A stretch of DNA of 64,000 bases from Pomphorhynchus laevis. Taxonomy: Eukaryota > Acanthocephala > Palaeacanthocephala > Echinorhynchida > Pomphorhynchidae. The stretch spans positions 1-64,000 of the forward strand of contig WNNJ02001383.1 in assembly GCA_012934845.2 (NCBI GenBank). Reading direction: 5' to 3'. Of the stretch, positions 51,131 to 61,225 are shown piece after piece. Both the position numbers and the translations under genes were made by a program. The notes under the pieces were generated by a model. It searched no databases, had not been told where the DNA came from, and saw nothing but the letters and a program-made list of their open reading frames with translations. The first letter of the stretch is position 1. Every line of letters starts with the position of its first letter.

Positions 51131-54097
51131 TCAACCAAATGGGTAGGTTAGAAAAGGTGACAAATCAGCCTGGACGTATATCCAACGTCGAACCCTGTTT
51201 TTGAAAGCGAGGAAATTGGTGATGGCAGCGATAGGTTCAGGCAAACTATTCCAAACATCTACTGCCCGTTCAGACAGTCTGTAAAATTTTCGCAGCTTAC
51301 CCGGTAATTTTTTAAAAAGCATCTTACAATGGCCTCGCAATCTCGAATTATCTCGAAATCTAACTACACCCAAAGGAAAGCCATCAGCTGAATGTACAAT
51401 TTTCCAAAGTGTAATCAGATCAAGAAAAAGATACCGATACCTCACTGATAAAACGTTCAAACATCTTAATCTTGAAATAAAGCTTCCTTGACAACACATC
51501 CGAGAAGCTCGTCTCATTACACTTTCCAAGTTATTCAACTCACTCCTGGTCGTTGGAAAGGTTGCCTGTACACAATACTCAAGATGTGGTCTTACTAGGG
51601 CACAATAAAGTTTGGCGAAGATTTGCGGCGATAATTTTGCAAAAGTCATTTTTATGCAGTATAAGGCACGTATCGCTTTTAACCGCGCGTGATCACTATT
51701 TGCTCTTGTCTTTAGCGATTCGTGAATTATCACTCCCAGGTCGGGATGTTCTGAGACTCGCTTGATTGAGTGTCCATTTATTTTGTAATCGAAATGAGTT
51801 TTATCTCTACCCAATCTGATCCATACACATTTTGTCGCGTTGAGTATCAAGCCAGTGCTATTACACCAAGTCCCGATACGGTTAAGGTCACATTGTAAAA
51901 ATTCACAATCCGCCTCGTTTTGGGTTGTTGCCCATATTTTAACATCGTCAGCAAATGCCAGGTGAGGACACTTTAACCTTAGGAGTAGGTCATTCAAAAA
52001 GATGATAAAGAGAAGTGGACCTAGGACCGTGCCCTGAGGAACACCCGAATGAACACGTCGAGCTGTTGACAAAACTTCATCTAATCGCACAACGAATGAT
52101 CGATCCTCGAGAAATGTCTTAATCCAGTTGCAAATTGTCGTAGGTACACCGTAATGACGTAGTAGTGAATCTAAACCAGCATGTGGAAGTCTATCAAAGG
52201 CCTTAGAGAAATCAAGAAATATTATATCAACTGTAAGACCCGAACTAAGAGCAGCTACCCAATGTTCGCGAGCATTCAACAGATTAGTTAGGCACGAGCG
52301 ACCAGGTCGGAAGCCGTGCTGAGAATCATCAAGAATTTGATATAAATTTAGATGTTCACGTATTCTCTTCGCAATGAGTCTCTCCATAATTTTAGAAATA
52401 ACACTGGTAAGACTAATTGGTCTAAAATCTGAACAAGTTAGTGCCAACTGTTTCTTTGGAATAGGTACAACAATTGCCCTTTTCCAATCATCAGGAATCC
52501 ACGAATACTGTAAGCTTCGATGAAATAGAGACGTAAGGCTTGGAGCAATAATGTGCGACAGAGTACGCAAAAGAAAAGGGGATACACCATCTGGTCCTGC
52601 AGAGCCAAAACTATTTAATTTATGGAGTTCAGACTGAACTTCAATGACATTAATAGGAGATATTGGTAAGTTAGATTGTAAGTTGGGCGGGTACTGTATC
52701 TGGTCAATATTCGATTGCGAGGATGGAGATACTACAAAACTGCTTGCAAGAGCTTCCACAATAGCCTCCTTGTCAACTACATCACCACTTTCTAAACGTA
52801 CACAATTAATCGTAGAAGGTAGGATTCGACGATGTCTAACGTATGCCCAAAAACGTTTAGGTGACCTGTTAATGTCAGAAGCAATACCCTCTTCAAATGT
52901 TTTTCTTTTTGAGCGTTTTAGTTGGTTGCATAGATTGCGAAGAGTTTTGTACTCACGGTGCGTAACAGTGTTACGTTGAGAGATTCGCCATAATCGATTT
53001 CTTTCCTTTATCGTAGTCTCCAACTCATTGTCGAACCACAATGGCGTTGTCGTCTTGTAAGCCCTATTTCTTATTGGTGCAAACGTATCCGAAATGGTTA
53101 TGAGGTTACTGGTCACTAACGATAAATGATCATCAATTGGAAGATCAGCAGATCCGAAGTTCAGCTGATGACTATAGAGTTGGAGATCTTCCACATTTAC
53201 TCGATTCCAATTACGCCTTCCGATGCCACTGCACTTAGATCGTCGTTGTAAAGTGTGAGCAATCTGTACTGAAATCACACAATGGTCACTGGTTCCTAAA
53301 GGAGACTCGAAATCAACTCTGATTACATCTTCAATGCGCTTGGTAAACCCAAGATCTAATATTGTCTCTGGTTGAGACGATATACATGTTGGCTGATTAA
53401 TATGTTGGATCAGGAGAAGCTCTGCCAGCAAGAATTCAGCAAGCTCGCAGTTTTCGACATTATAGTAATACCGGTTGTTACTAATCCAGTTAACTTGAGG
53501 AAGATTAAAATCCCCAATAAGGAAGAAATAATTTGAGGAGCAGAATGATCTTAACTGATTTTTCAGAAGATCTAACTGTGTATGAACTGAGGGTGATCTG
53601 TATACGACGCAAATATCTATTGAACAATGAGTATCATTGACGCAGAATGACAATAACTCGAATGAATAGTGATCATCGCACAATTCAGTAATCTTCGTAA
53701 TTGATAAGGTGTTTTTAATATAAGCAGCAACACCCCCGCCACGACGACCTGCAACTCTATCTGCTCTCAAAAGTCGATACCCAGAGATAGCCATAAGGTC
53801 ATCATTAATTTGATAATGAAGCCATGACTCAGAAATGCAAAACACGTCAAAATCTTTAAAAGATATAAACTGCTGCACTTCAGACAATTGAGCAGGTAAG
53901 CTTCTGATATTGGAGTAACCTACCACCAGAGGACATTCATTATTACATATTCTCTCTGAACAATTAGATGGCAACTTCCTTTCCAAACATATATCCACTA
54001 GATGTCCAATCATGGCGTTGTAAGGTCTAGAGAAAGATTGATCGATCTCCATCGAACTGCAGGACGCCACCTCACAACCCGAAAATTTCGAATGCAC
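51131..54097 (-). CDS. LINE H ORF2, intact endonuclease-RT (CR1-like, up to 988 aa)
   Basis: The full-length open frame has both enzymes. Endonuclease: VGYSNIRSLPAQLSEVQ (~59-75), FCISESWLHYQ (~86), VVYRSPS (~164), LIGDFNLPQVNW (~193), SPLGTSDHCVISVQIA (~265-281). RT: GPDGVSPFLLR, IPDDWKRAIVVPIPKK (~540), FRPISLTSVISKIMERLI, SQHGFRPGRSCLTNLL, IFLDFSKAFDRLPHAGLDSL, SGVPQGTVLGPLLF, LAFADDVKIWATTQ (FADD, ~705), WCNSTGLILNATKC; C-terminal VWNSLPEPIAAITNFLAFKN. Met16 (54052) is the more likely start since it lines up with ORF2 of LINE C and just overlaps ORF1's end. No stop inside, so this is the best candidate for a recently active LINE here. Confidence 0.93.
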   Translation of the reverse strand: MHSKFSGCEVASCSSMEIDQSFSRPYNAMIGHLVDICLERKLPSNCSERICNNECPLVVGYSNIRSLPAQLSEVQQFISFKDFDVFCISESWLHYQINDDLMAISGYRLLRADRVAGRRGGGVAAYIKNTLSITKITELCDDHYSFELLSFCVNDTHCSIDICVVYRSPSVHTQLDLLKNQLRSFCSSNYFFLIGDFNLPQVNWISNNRYYYNVENCELAEFLLAELLLIQHINQPTCISSQPETILDLGFTKRIEDVIRVDFESPLGTSDHCVISVQIAHTLQRRSKCSGIGRRNWNRVNVEDLQLYSHQLNFGSADLPIDDHLSLVTSNLITISDTFAPIRNRAYKTTTPLWFDNELETTIKERNRLWRISQRNTVTHREYKTLRNLCNQLKRSKRKTFEEGIASDINRSPKRFWAYVRHRRILPSTINCVRLESGDVVDKEAIVEALASSFVVSPSSQSNIDQIQYPPNLQSNLPISPINVIEVQSELHKLNSFGSAGPDGVSPFLLRTLSHIIAPSLTSLFHRSLQYSWIPDDWKRAIVVPIPKKQLALTCSDFRPISLTSVISKIMERLIAKRIREHLNLYQILDDSQHGFRPGRSCLTNLLNAREHWVAALSSGLTVDIIFLDFSKAFDRLPHAGLDSLLRHYGVPTTICNWIKTFLEDRSFVVRLDEVLSTARRVHSGVPQGTVLGPLLFIIFLNDLLLRLKCPHLAFADDVKIWATTQNEADCEFLQCDLNRIGTWCNSTGLILNATKCVWIRLGRDKTHFDYKINGHSIKRVSEHPDLGVIIHESLKTRANSDHARLKAIRALYCIKMTFAKLSPQIFAKLYCALVRPHLEYCVQATFPTTRSELNNLESVMRRASRMCCQGSFISRLRCLNVLSVRYRYLFLDLITLWKIVHSADGFPLGVVRFRDNSRLRGHCKMLFKKLPGKLRKFYRLSERAVDVWNSLPEPIAAITNFLAFKNRVRRWIYVQADLSPFLTYPFG

Positions 54098-54418
54098 AGA
54101 TTCGATTCACCGTTTTGCAGCCTGTAATGAAGTTCCGCCTTGATATCCTTCAATTTTTGCCTGTCTTCGAGAGAAAGATCACGTAAAATTCGTATTTTGT
54201 TACCTTTAAGTCGATAACCACGGTCTAAAAGACACTTTGCTTGCTCTGCCGATCCTAACACAACCTTTAGCAATCGTGATCTATCGTTTTTCTTACCCAA
54301 CCTATAGAGCTGCCTTACTAAAATAGACGATGCGACCTCTTCCTCACCTTTTTCGAGCAAATTAGAAAAGAACACACGTAAACCGGCAATATCATCATCA
54401 AGCCGCTCCTGTGCACTT
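54010..54418 (-). CDS. LINE H ORF1, C-terminal part
   Basis: Reads LDDDIAGLRVFFSNLLEKG, LVRQLYRLGKKNDRSRLLKV, KGNKIRILRDLSLEDRQKL and VVRWRPAVRWRSINLS. It matches the C-terminal domain of the other ORF1s here (RLDDDVSAFRYIL..., RIFPDRSPSDIAQ) and the ORF1 end overlaps the start of ORF2. It is in register with the N-terminal part (54483-55304) except for the palindromic insert between them, which brings in a stop. Confidence 0.7.
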
Positions 54419-54500
54419 GAGGCTGATGACTCATCTAATGAGTAGATGAGTCATCTACTCATTAGATGAGTAGATGACTCATCTAATGAGTAGCTGATGA
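54419..54500. repeat. Palindromic expansion inside LINE H ORF1
   Basis: The phrases GATGACTCATCTAATGAGTAG and their complement alternate about four times, giving self-complementary blocks centred near 54445 and 54470. The host frame on either side reads ..YESSA and SSASSAQERL, so the block looks like a local duplication-inversion of about 60-80 bases arising from a short GATGACTCAT seed. It breaks ORF1. Confidence 0.7.
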
Positions 54501-55304
54501 CTCATACATAATAGGGGCTATGTTACAGCCCCTATTTAATGTATGATTGCGATCTGTGTGACTTTTATTATCAAAATACGTTTTTTTGCTGAAAGAATCG
54601 CTGCCGTCACCACCCTCATCCGGTTTGCTTCTTGCGTCTCGCCCTTGTTCCATCTCATTTGAACAAATACACTTGAAAGCTGAGTGAACATTATCTATAT
54701 CGACGTCTGTATCATTGTGTGAAGCTCGTTCATCGGTGACTCCAGTTATACCGATTTCATTGCGATAATCATTAATCACCGATATAGACGATACTTCGTA
54801 ATTGTCCGATACCTTCAAAGCATCATTGTCCAGCGACACCGACGGCTCACCACTAACAACCGATATTGACGACGCACTATTGCCTTCAAATTTCTTACTC
54901 AACGTTTGCATCACGCGTGAATTTGGATGACCTTTTTTCCAGATACGGGATGAACTTGGTATTTCGCTATTTGTATTTTTAGTGTTCTGAACGTGAAACT
55001 CTTGAATGGGTATATCTTTATAGGTATCTGATTCGCCAGAACTTTGTACTTCCCGATCGATGCAACTTTTTGAATATGTGTTCCTTTCCGAAGCATTTGT
55101 AGATATTTTCTCGTCACAATGGCCCTTCAAATGAATTAGCAAAGATGCGCAGCAGTACCCACAGTAAAATGATTTATTCGATAGCGCAGATTTCTTTTCC
55201 TCCGGAAACGATACACTTGTCCACACACTACAATCTTCACTAGAACATTGAATCTGATGATCCACAAACTTTGTTGCAATAGCTCGCTTTGTAGTCTTAT
55301 CCAT
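54483..55304 (-). CDS. LINE H ORF1, N-terminal part with PHD-like finger
   Basis: 273 residues: basic start (TTKRAIATKF), then the finger IQCSSEDCSVWTSVSFP ... SFYCGYCCASLLIH (residues ~18-55; Cys-Cys-Trp...Cys-Cys), followed by a long Ser/Asp/Glu-rich low-complexity middle. The frame stops in the palindromic expansion. Its ATG lies at the junction with the PLE: the bases TTTTTATGGATGGAT belong to the PLE end (compare 40794-40808), and the PLE reading frame KFLWMD runs straight into it. So LINE H has no 5' UTR of its own here. Confidence 0.75.
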   Translation of the reverse strand: MDKTTKRAIATKFVDHQIQCSSEDCSVWTSVSFPEEKKSALSNKSFYCGYCCASLLIHLKGHCDEKISTNASERNTYSKSCIDREVQSSGESDTYKDIPIQEFHVQNTKNTNSEIPSSSRIWKKGHPNSRVMQTLSKKFEGNSASSISVVSGEPSVSLDNDALKVSDNYEVSSISVINDYRNEIGITGVTDERASHNDTDVDIDNVHSAFKCICSNEMEQGRDARSKPDEGGDGSDSFSKKTYFDNKSHTDRNHTLNRGCNIAPIMYESSATH

Positions 55305-55570
55305 CCATAAAAATTTGCCACTTAAGAGTTTAAATTTATTCTTTATATTATTGTGTTGATTTATATATTTTACTATTTTCTGCCTGATGTTATTTTTATA
55401 TTAACCTAGTTTAAAATATGTATCTATTAAATTATTTAAATGATTTTGAAGAAAGCCAATATCATTACATATTGTTGCAATTCTTAAAATTTCATTATTT
55501 AATGTATTATATTTTATATTATATGGTATGCATGAATGCTCATGCAAAAATATGTTTCTTGTAATAGGAG
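55305..55570 (-). mobile_element. Naiad-like PLE, RT end (part right of LINE H)
   Basis: On the minus strand it matches 40560-40800: GCATGAGCATTCATGCAT, CAATATGTAATGATATTGGC, AATTTAGTAGATACAT..., ending KYINQHNNIKNKFKLLSGKF before LINE H. With 50871-51067 it forms one PLE copy split by LINE H at GGATGGAT/AATAAATAAT. One in-frame stop (GYY changed to G-stop-Y). Confidence 0.75.
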
Positions 55571-56150
55571 GATATTTCGCGTAGTATCAATGCCAAAAGC
55601 TTATTTCGTCTTGGTAAAAATCACAAGATCAACCACGTTTACTAAAGTACGTTTTTGAAAACACTCTCATCCCAATTGCCAATAATAAAGATCACAGAGG
55701 GATATGGATATTTTTGGAATTTTATTTAAAAGATAATTGCCATTGCAACTTATCAGTAATGAACTCTCTAGTTCGTTACTTAAAATTTATTACTTAAAGT
55801 ATTAAAGATTTATCTGCAAAAAATACAAGAGCAGTTTTAGCTCGAGGTTATTGATTGAAAGGTAAAATGACAATTTTTTGTCATATAATGCTTGTGCTGA
55901 TCTAGCATTTAGAGAATCGAACGGAGATACTTATGTAATGATAATAAATTGTCGAGTAGTTCGTCGGCAACCATTTTTGTGTTGGTAAATTCGGAGAGTT
56001 CTTCAAGGGAATCCTTTTTATAATTAGGAAATCCAGTGCGCTTTGATATAACATCCAACATTACTAATCAATTGCCCTCTGCTTCTGGGATTAGTGTCGC
56101 CTATACTCATTTAAGGAGTATTTTATCAAAATTTGATGAACTTAAGGCAT
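55571..56150. other. Unrecognised DNA
   Basis: No supported gene. The last 100 bases may belong to LINE G (a CAATTGCCCTCTGCTTCTGG stretch), but no endonuclease motif is readable before about 56160. Confidence 0.35.
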
Positions 56151-58925
56151 GGGTCTTTTAAAATGAACAACGATCCTGATCTTCAATGAAACATGGCTGA
56201 ATAGTGATATCTCCGATGGTTCTATTGCTATTATGGGCTATAATTTGTTGAGAACTAATTGAGATTCTCCAAAGGGTGGGGGGATTGTTCTTAAAAATGA
56301 ACTGGGCACGTGTATGTTTATCTCAGTCATGATAGCACACTTAGGATGCCCCTTAGGTATTGCCGTGGGCTACAGTTTGCCGCAATCATCCGTATTGAAT
56401 CATGGATTCTCTAAACTAATTAGTCACTGTTCCGAGCTTGAAGAATACATATTAGTTGGCGATTTTAATATACCTTATGTTGGTCACTTTGGGAATTATG
56501 CTTTGGATAGTGGTTCTTTAAAGTTCGATGTGGACTTGTGGAATTTTCTTACAAATATTGCAGGTTAGAGCAACATGTGTAGTCACCCCAGATTCACGCA
56601 AAACCATGAATATTGTCTAGATCTGGTCTTTTCCAAATTGAATGCAAGTGTGGTTAATATGAGTTATCAGAGTCTCATTAAATTGAGCGGTCATTGCATG
56701 ATCTTATTAATTATTTTTCTATGTGTATGAACCCAAAATCGGGAAATCTGATAGTATCGAAAAAGTTTTGTCAATAAAATGATGCAGATGCATTACGAGA
56801 TGCGGCATTAGGAGCATCATTCAAGTGTTCTAGTGACGACATTGAGGTACGGTGGCACGTTATCGAATCAGGTTTAGTAGCGCTTGCAGGTACTTTGAGA
56901 ATCAAATAGCTTTGCAAATCGATACATAACCAAAAAAAGTTGGTATTATGTGAAGGGATCCAGATCTCTACTGCCAGCTATTTCATCTTTAAGATACGGT
57001 AACATTTGTGTGACTTCGCCAGACAGCATGGTAGAAGTGTTTACATCCTCTTTTGAGCTAACGCCATATGCTTTCTCTAGCCCATACGAATATGTAGCAT
57101 CACAACAGTTATAAATTGATTATCTGTTTCTAATAATAACAGCAAATTAGGATTTAAATAGTTGATAATGATCCATTATTGATAAAGAATTACTGGAGCT
57201 GGATCAAAGTAAAGAGGAAATTTTTTATTGATATTTCGCTAACCTCTATTAGCATCTTCAGAAAATTACAATAATTTTCTGAAGATGCTGACAGAAGTTA
57301 AGAAATATCGATAAAAAATTTCCTCTTTTCTTTGTCCAGCTCCAATAATTCTTTGCACTAGGTTTTTGTTAAATTGGCTAGGTTATCTAGATCATTAGCA
57401 CCAGGCCCATCGATATTCACTCCAACTTCTTAAGTAATTTGCTCATGTTCTGGCTGAGTCATTAGCTTCCATATTTGAGCTAAACTTGTGCATCTCGAAG
57501 TTACCTGCTGCATGGAAAAAACGATTGTACTAACAATTTATAAAAATGATAAAATAGATGATCCAAATAACTATAAGGCAATAAGTCTAACTAGTGTTGT
57601 ATGCAGAGTGATTGAGCGCATACTAAACAGACGCATATATAATCATTTAAGTTCGCTGAGAATTCTCAATAAACACATCATGGATTTCGCCCTTGACGTT
57701 CATATCTTACAAACTTATTACATGCTCGTGAAGATTGGGTTGGACATGTTGCTAGCGGGTACTGTATCGACGTAATATTGCTCGACTTTATTCGGGCTTT
57801 TGATAGGGTGCTCGACAAAATGCTAATTTCCACCCTCGAATCTTATGAAGTCAATCTCTTCATTATAAGCTGGATTCAAGATTTTCTTAAAGATAGATCC
57901 TTTGCTGTTCGTGTAGATCAATGTATATCGTCTTATCGTCCTATCACCTCAGGAGTACCATGGGGATCAGTCTTAAGCCCCTTGTTTTTTAACATATTTA
58001 TAAATCAGCTACTAGATTTAATTGAGGATTGCAGTGTTTTAGCTTTTGCCGACGATGTAAAGGTATGGAAATTGAATAAAATCGACAAGGATTGAAATGA
58101 CTTTCAAAAGATCTTAAACATTGTTTATCAATGGTCCTTGAACACTGGAATCGCTTTGAATATTAAAAAGTGTGCACACATGAGATTAGGCCATAGCAAT
58201 GTGAGTCAAGAATATTTTCTTGACAGCAAGTTTGTTGTTATCACGCAGTCTATTAATGATCTTGATGTGATTGTTCAAAACAATATGAAAACACGTGCTA
58301 ACACTGATAGGATTTGCAACGCAGTAAAAGACCCATCTCCCGTTTGTGTTATGCGTTTATATAATGTTCTTAAAAGACCGTTATTAGAATATGTCGCCAG
58401 CAGTCTTTCCGTGTACGAGTACAAAACTTGGTTAATTAAAGCGCATACTTCTACGGTTTACGAAATTATGTCCTCAGGTACGATCTTATCTTTATGATAC
58501 ATGATTGAAAAGCTTGCATATGCCGACAGTGTAAAATGTTCCTTATTTTCGACCTTCTAGCTGCTTCAACTAATTAATGGAGATGAAAATTTTCCAGCAA
58601 ATAGAGTTGAACTCAATGAACGGGTGGGACGTAGATGGTAGCCGAAAGTATTTGTAGTACATGAACACGGAAAATACCCTCGTCATTTCCTACTGTCAAA
58701 TCGAGCGATGAATGTTTGGAATCGTCTTCCAGCCGATGTCGTTGCTGTGCATACAATCAACGAATTTAAATCTAATATAAAGATCAGGATTCGCAATGAG
58801 CGTGAGCGGTGGTTGCTGCAGTACTCATGGTTTTGATATATCTACAAAGAATGATTTTTCTCCTGTATTTATTTGTATTTTGTAAGCCGTCAAAACAGCC
58901 TTATGGTTATCACCTGCAATGATTA
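56151..58925 (+). pseudogene. LINE G (CR1-like), decayed endonuclease and RT
   Basis: Endonuclease: IFNETWLNSD (near 56182), GFSKLISHCSELEEYILVGD then FNIPYVGHFG (near 56454), and LDLVFSKLNA. After a broken linker with a foldback insert: VLTIYKNDKIDDPNNYKAIS (57530), VIERILNRRIYNHL, MLDFIRAFDRVLDKMLIS, SGVPWGSVLSPLFFNIFIN (PQG changed to PWG), VLAFADDVKVWKLN (FADD, ~58045), then VWNRLPADVVAVHTINEFK. The 3' end CAGCCTTATGGTTATCACC near 58893 resembles that of LINE H. Multiple stops and shifts. A relative of LINEs H and J. Confidence 0.78.
57165..57355. repeat. Foldback repeat with hammerhead-like cores, inside LINE G
   Basis: Two ~82-base arms meet at AAAATTACAATAATTTT. The left arm on the minus strand reads CTGAAGA-T-GCTAAT..GTTAGC-GAAATATC. 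The right arm on the plus strand reads CTGAAGATGCTGACAGAAGTTAAGAAATATC, with a weakened stem. Outer ends carry ATTACTGGAGCTGGATC and its complement. Same family as 2765-2990. It sits in the linker of LINE G. Confidence 0.7.
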
Positions 58926-59232
58926 AACATATTCATATTTACGATATAAATTAAGAATAACTTTAATTGATGATAATTTAATGTTCATAGCTATATATAC
59001 CTTTTTTATCATCAATATTAGTTTTATTTAGAATAAGGCTACCTAGATAAATTTGTTACTTATGGATTAAGAATTATTAGGGTTAAATAGTTATATTATT
59101 AATATATCGGAACATATATTTGTTAATTATTAGGGTTAAATAGTTATATTATTAATATATCGGGACATATATTTCATTTCTTTATAGATTAAGTTTTACA
59201 CAGTTATGAACAAATTCATATTCTATAAAGCT
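58926..59232 (-). pseudogene. Naiad-like PLE RT fragment N1
   Basis: The minus strand matches the post-YIDD part of the PLE RT (40370-40540): TTATCCAG..AGCC, ATTAATGATAAA, and AACATTAAATTA. A 60-odd base block (GGGTTAAATAGTTATATTATTAATATATCGG...) is tandemly doubled at 59090-59165. Too decayed for a frame. Confidence 0.55.
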
Positions 59233-59861
59233 AAAAGAGCTTATATAATATGCATGAATGCTCATGCAAAAATATATTTCTTGTAAATTTACTTAGTCAT
59301 CTTTACGATATAAATTAATAATAGTTTAAAGTCATGCTAATTTAATGTTCATAACTAGATATATACCTTCTTTATCATTAATATTGGTTTTGTTAAGAAT
59401 AAGGCTTTCTGGATAATTTGTTCACTAATTGAATAAAAATTATTAGAATTAAATACACATATATCATCAATGTATCGAAACATATATTTCATATATTTAT
59501 ATTGTTTAGATTTAGTTTTTACAAGTTATGAACAAATTCATATTCTATAAAGCTTAAAAACAAGTCAGCTATAATTGGGCTACTATTACCACCCATTGGA
59601 ACACCTTTTACTTGTCTAAATATAGATGTCCCTACTTTTAAATAATTTTGATTTATCAAAATATTTAAGGATTCTATTAATTCAATTTTATCCATATATT
59701 TATATTTATTTGATGGTTTAATTTTTGTTAGATAGACGTTATTATAACATATATACGTATATCTTTTTTCGAAAAATATACATATGTAGGTCTCCTTTAT
59801 TAATTGCTTTGCTTTTAATGTCCGATTGTTCTATATTTTTAACCATTCTATTGCTTTTAAA
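59233..59861 (-). pseudogene. Naiad-like PLE RT fragment N2
   Basis: From GCATGAATGCTCATGC (59252) it runs back through the YIDD zone to RQVKGVPMGGNSSPIIAD (59570-59625) and NLNILINQNY-like sequence near 59660. The RT palm motif MGGNSSP is intact, but the frame is broken elsewhere. Same orientation as fragments N1 and N3, so three partial copies lie head to tail. Confidence 0.65.
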
Positions 59862-59985
59862 TTGGTTGATACTGATCCATTATTGATAAATAATTATTGG
59901 AGCTGGATCAAAGAAAAGAAGAAACTATTTTTGATATTTCGCTAACTTCTGTTGCATCTTCAGAAAATTACCTGAAGAAAGTTAC
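59862..59985 (+). repeat. Foldback-family arm between PLE fragments
   Basis: TTGGTTGATACTGATCCATT, ATTGGAGCTGGATC, GATATTTCGCTAAC and CATCTTCAG are the left arm of the family. The minus strand carries CTGAAGATGC and GTTAGCGAAATATC with a shortened loop. The second arm is reduced to a few bases. Confidence 0.6.
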
Positions 59986-60308
59986 CTTCTGTATAATCAA
60001 TATTAGTTATATTAAGAATAAGGCTACCTGGATAAATTTGTTCGCTTATTGAATAAAAATTGTTAGAATTAAATACACATATATCATCAATATATCGAAA
60101 CATATAATTCATATAATTTAGATTTATTTTTTAAACAGTTATCAACAAATTCATATTCTATAAAGCTTAAAAACAAGTCAGCTATAATTGGGCTACTATT
60201 ACCTTTTATTGGAACACATTTTATTTGTCTACATATAGATGTCCTTACCTTTAAATAATTATATAATGAAAAAGTTAATGGAAGCTGTCTATCAGGATCT
60301 GTCATAAA
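59986..60308 (-). pseudogene. Naiad-like PLE RT fragment N3
   Basis: A 72-residue frame (60087-60305) reads VRTSICRQIKCVPIKGNSSP then IIADLFLSFIEYEFVDNCLK, matching the palm of the PLE at 40195-40310 (MGG changed to IKG). Beyond 60087 the YIDD zone is present without the frame. Decayed. Confidence 0.7.
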
Positions 60309-61225
60309 TACGATTATATATTAAAATTTTCCAAAAGAAATTTACAAACAGAACCAAAATTATTATTCACAACGTTTCAACCCTCTAGGGGTATTCCTCA
60401 GGTCAAATAAATTTACAATTACAAACAGAAGTTTACAAAATTTTGCAAAATCACAAACATGGTTAGAAACGACCTAAAATAGTCTTAAAACAACCTAAAA
60501 TAGTTTACGTAATGTATTCCCACGTTAGTTTTGGTGCGATTGTTAAACCATAGGGAATATCAGCCATTAACTGTGCAATAAAGAATGATCCCTTATTTCT
60601 TGTCTTTAAGGTCATTCAAACTATTCTGAATAATTGTATACTTAAATAGTTCCTCATTCACGTGACCATAGCTTAGTGCGTGTTATACAACACTGTCTGT
60701 TATAATCTTTTTTGTGTGCACGTCAGTTGCTTATCCTTATGCTTAACGCATTGGTTGTATCTCCAACGTATTTAATAGTACATAGGCGGCAAGTAGCTGC
60801 ATAAATAATATGTGATGAGGCAAAATTGACGTTATTATCGATCTTTATACGATACTTACTATTTGTCAATGCTGCAAATACGTGCGGTTTCTATTATTTG
60901 ACAGGTTTTGCACTTGGGTCGGTCGCAAGGTTGACAAACGTATTGTTTCGATACTCTTTCGTTAGCTGAATGATATGCAAATAATGGCCTGACTAATGCC
61001 TGTTTTATGGTCTTTACACTTTTGAAAAATATAAGCTTTCAGCATGTCGCGTTGTACTAATTGTAGGGCTGGATGATATTGATAAACAACCACCGTTTGT
61101 AATGCCTTAGTGTTGCGTTTAAGGAGCAAATCATTTCTCTTAAGTTTGGTCGCCTTGCGAATTTCACGATTGATTTCTAGCTTTGTATATCACCGTTTCG
61201 GAAAATCACTTTTAATTGCTTGTAT
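60309..61225 (-). pseudogene. PLE K: GIY-YIG domain and 3' end (downstream of LINE D)
   Basis: On the minus strand: NREIRKATKLKRNDLLLKRN (61150 region), the cysteine cluster VCQPCDRPKCKTCQII (60950-60905), and the GIY-YIG core HIIYAATCRLCTIKYVGDTT (60825-60765). About 400 bases later comes a hammerhead-like block, the 3' end. Many stops. Together with 62603-64000 it forms one PLE with RT first and GIY-YIG last, the canonical Penelope/Neptune order, unlike the Naiad-like elements here. Confidence 0.72.
60369..60402 (-). ncRNA. Hammerhead-like core at the 3' end of PLE K
   Basis: On the minus strand: CTGAGGA (matches CUGANGA), stem ACCC-CTAGA-GGGT, GAAA, then CGTT. The bases ACGT starting at the last A of GAAA are self-complementary, so stem III would need two molecules, and GTT would be the cleavage triplet. 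Stem I shows G-C, U-A, mismatch, A-U, A-U only. Typical of worn PLE hammerheads. Confidence 0.5.
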
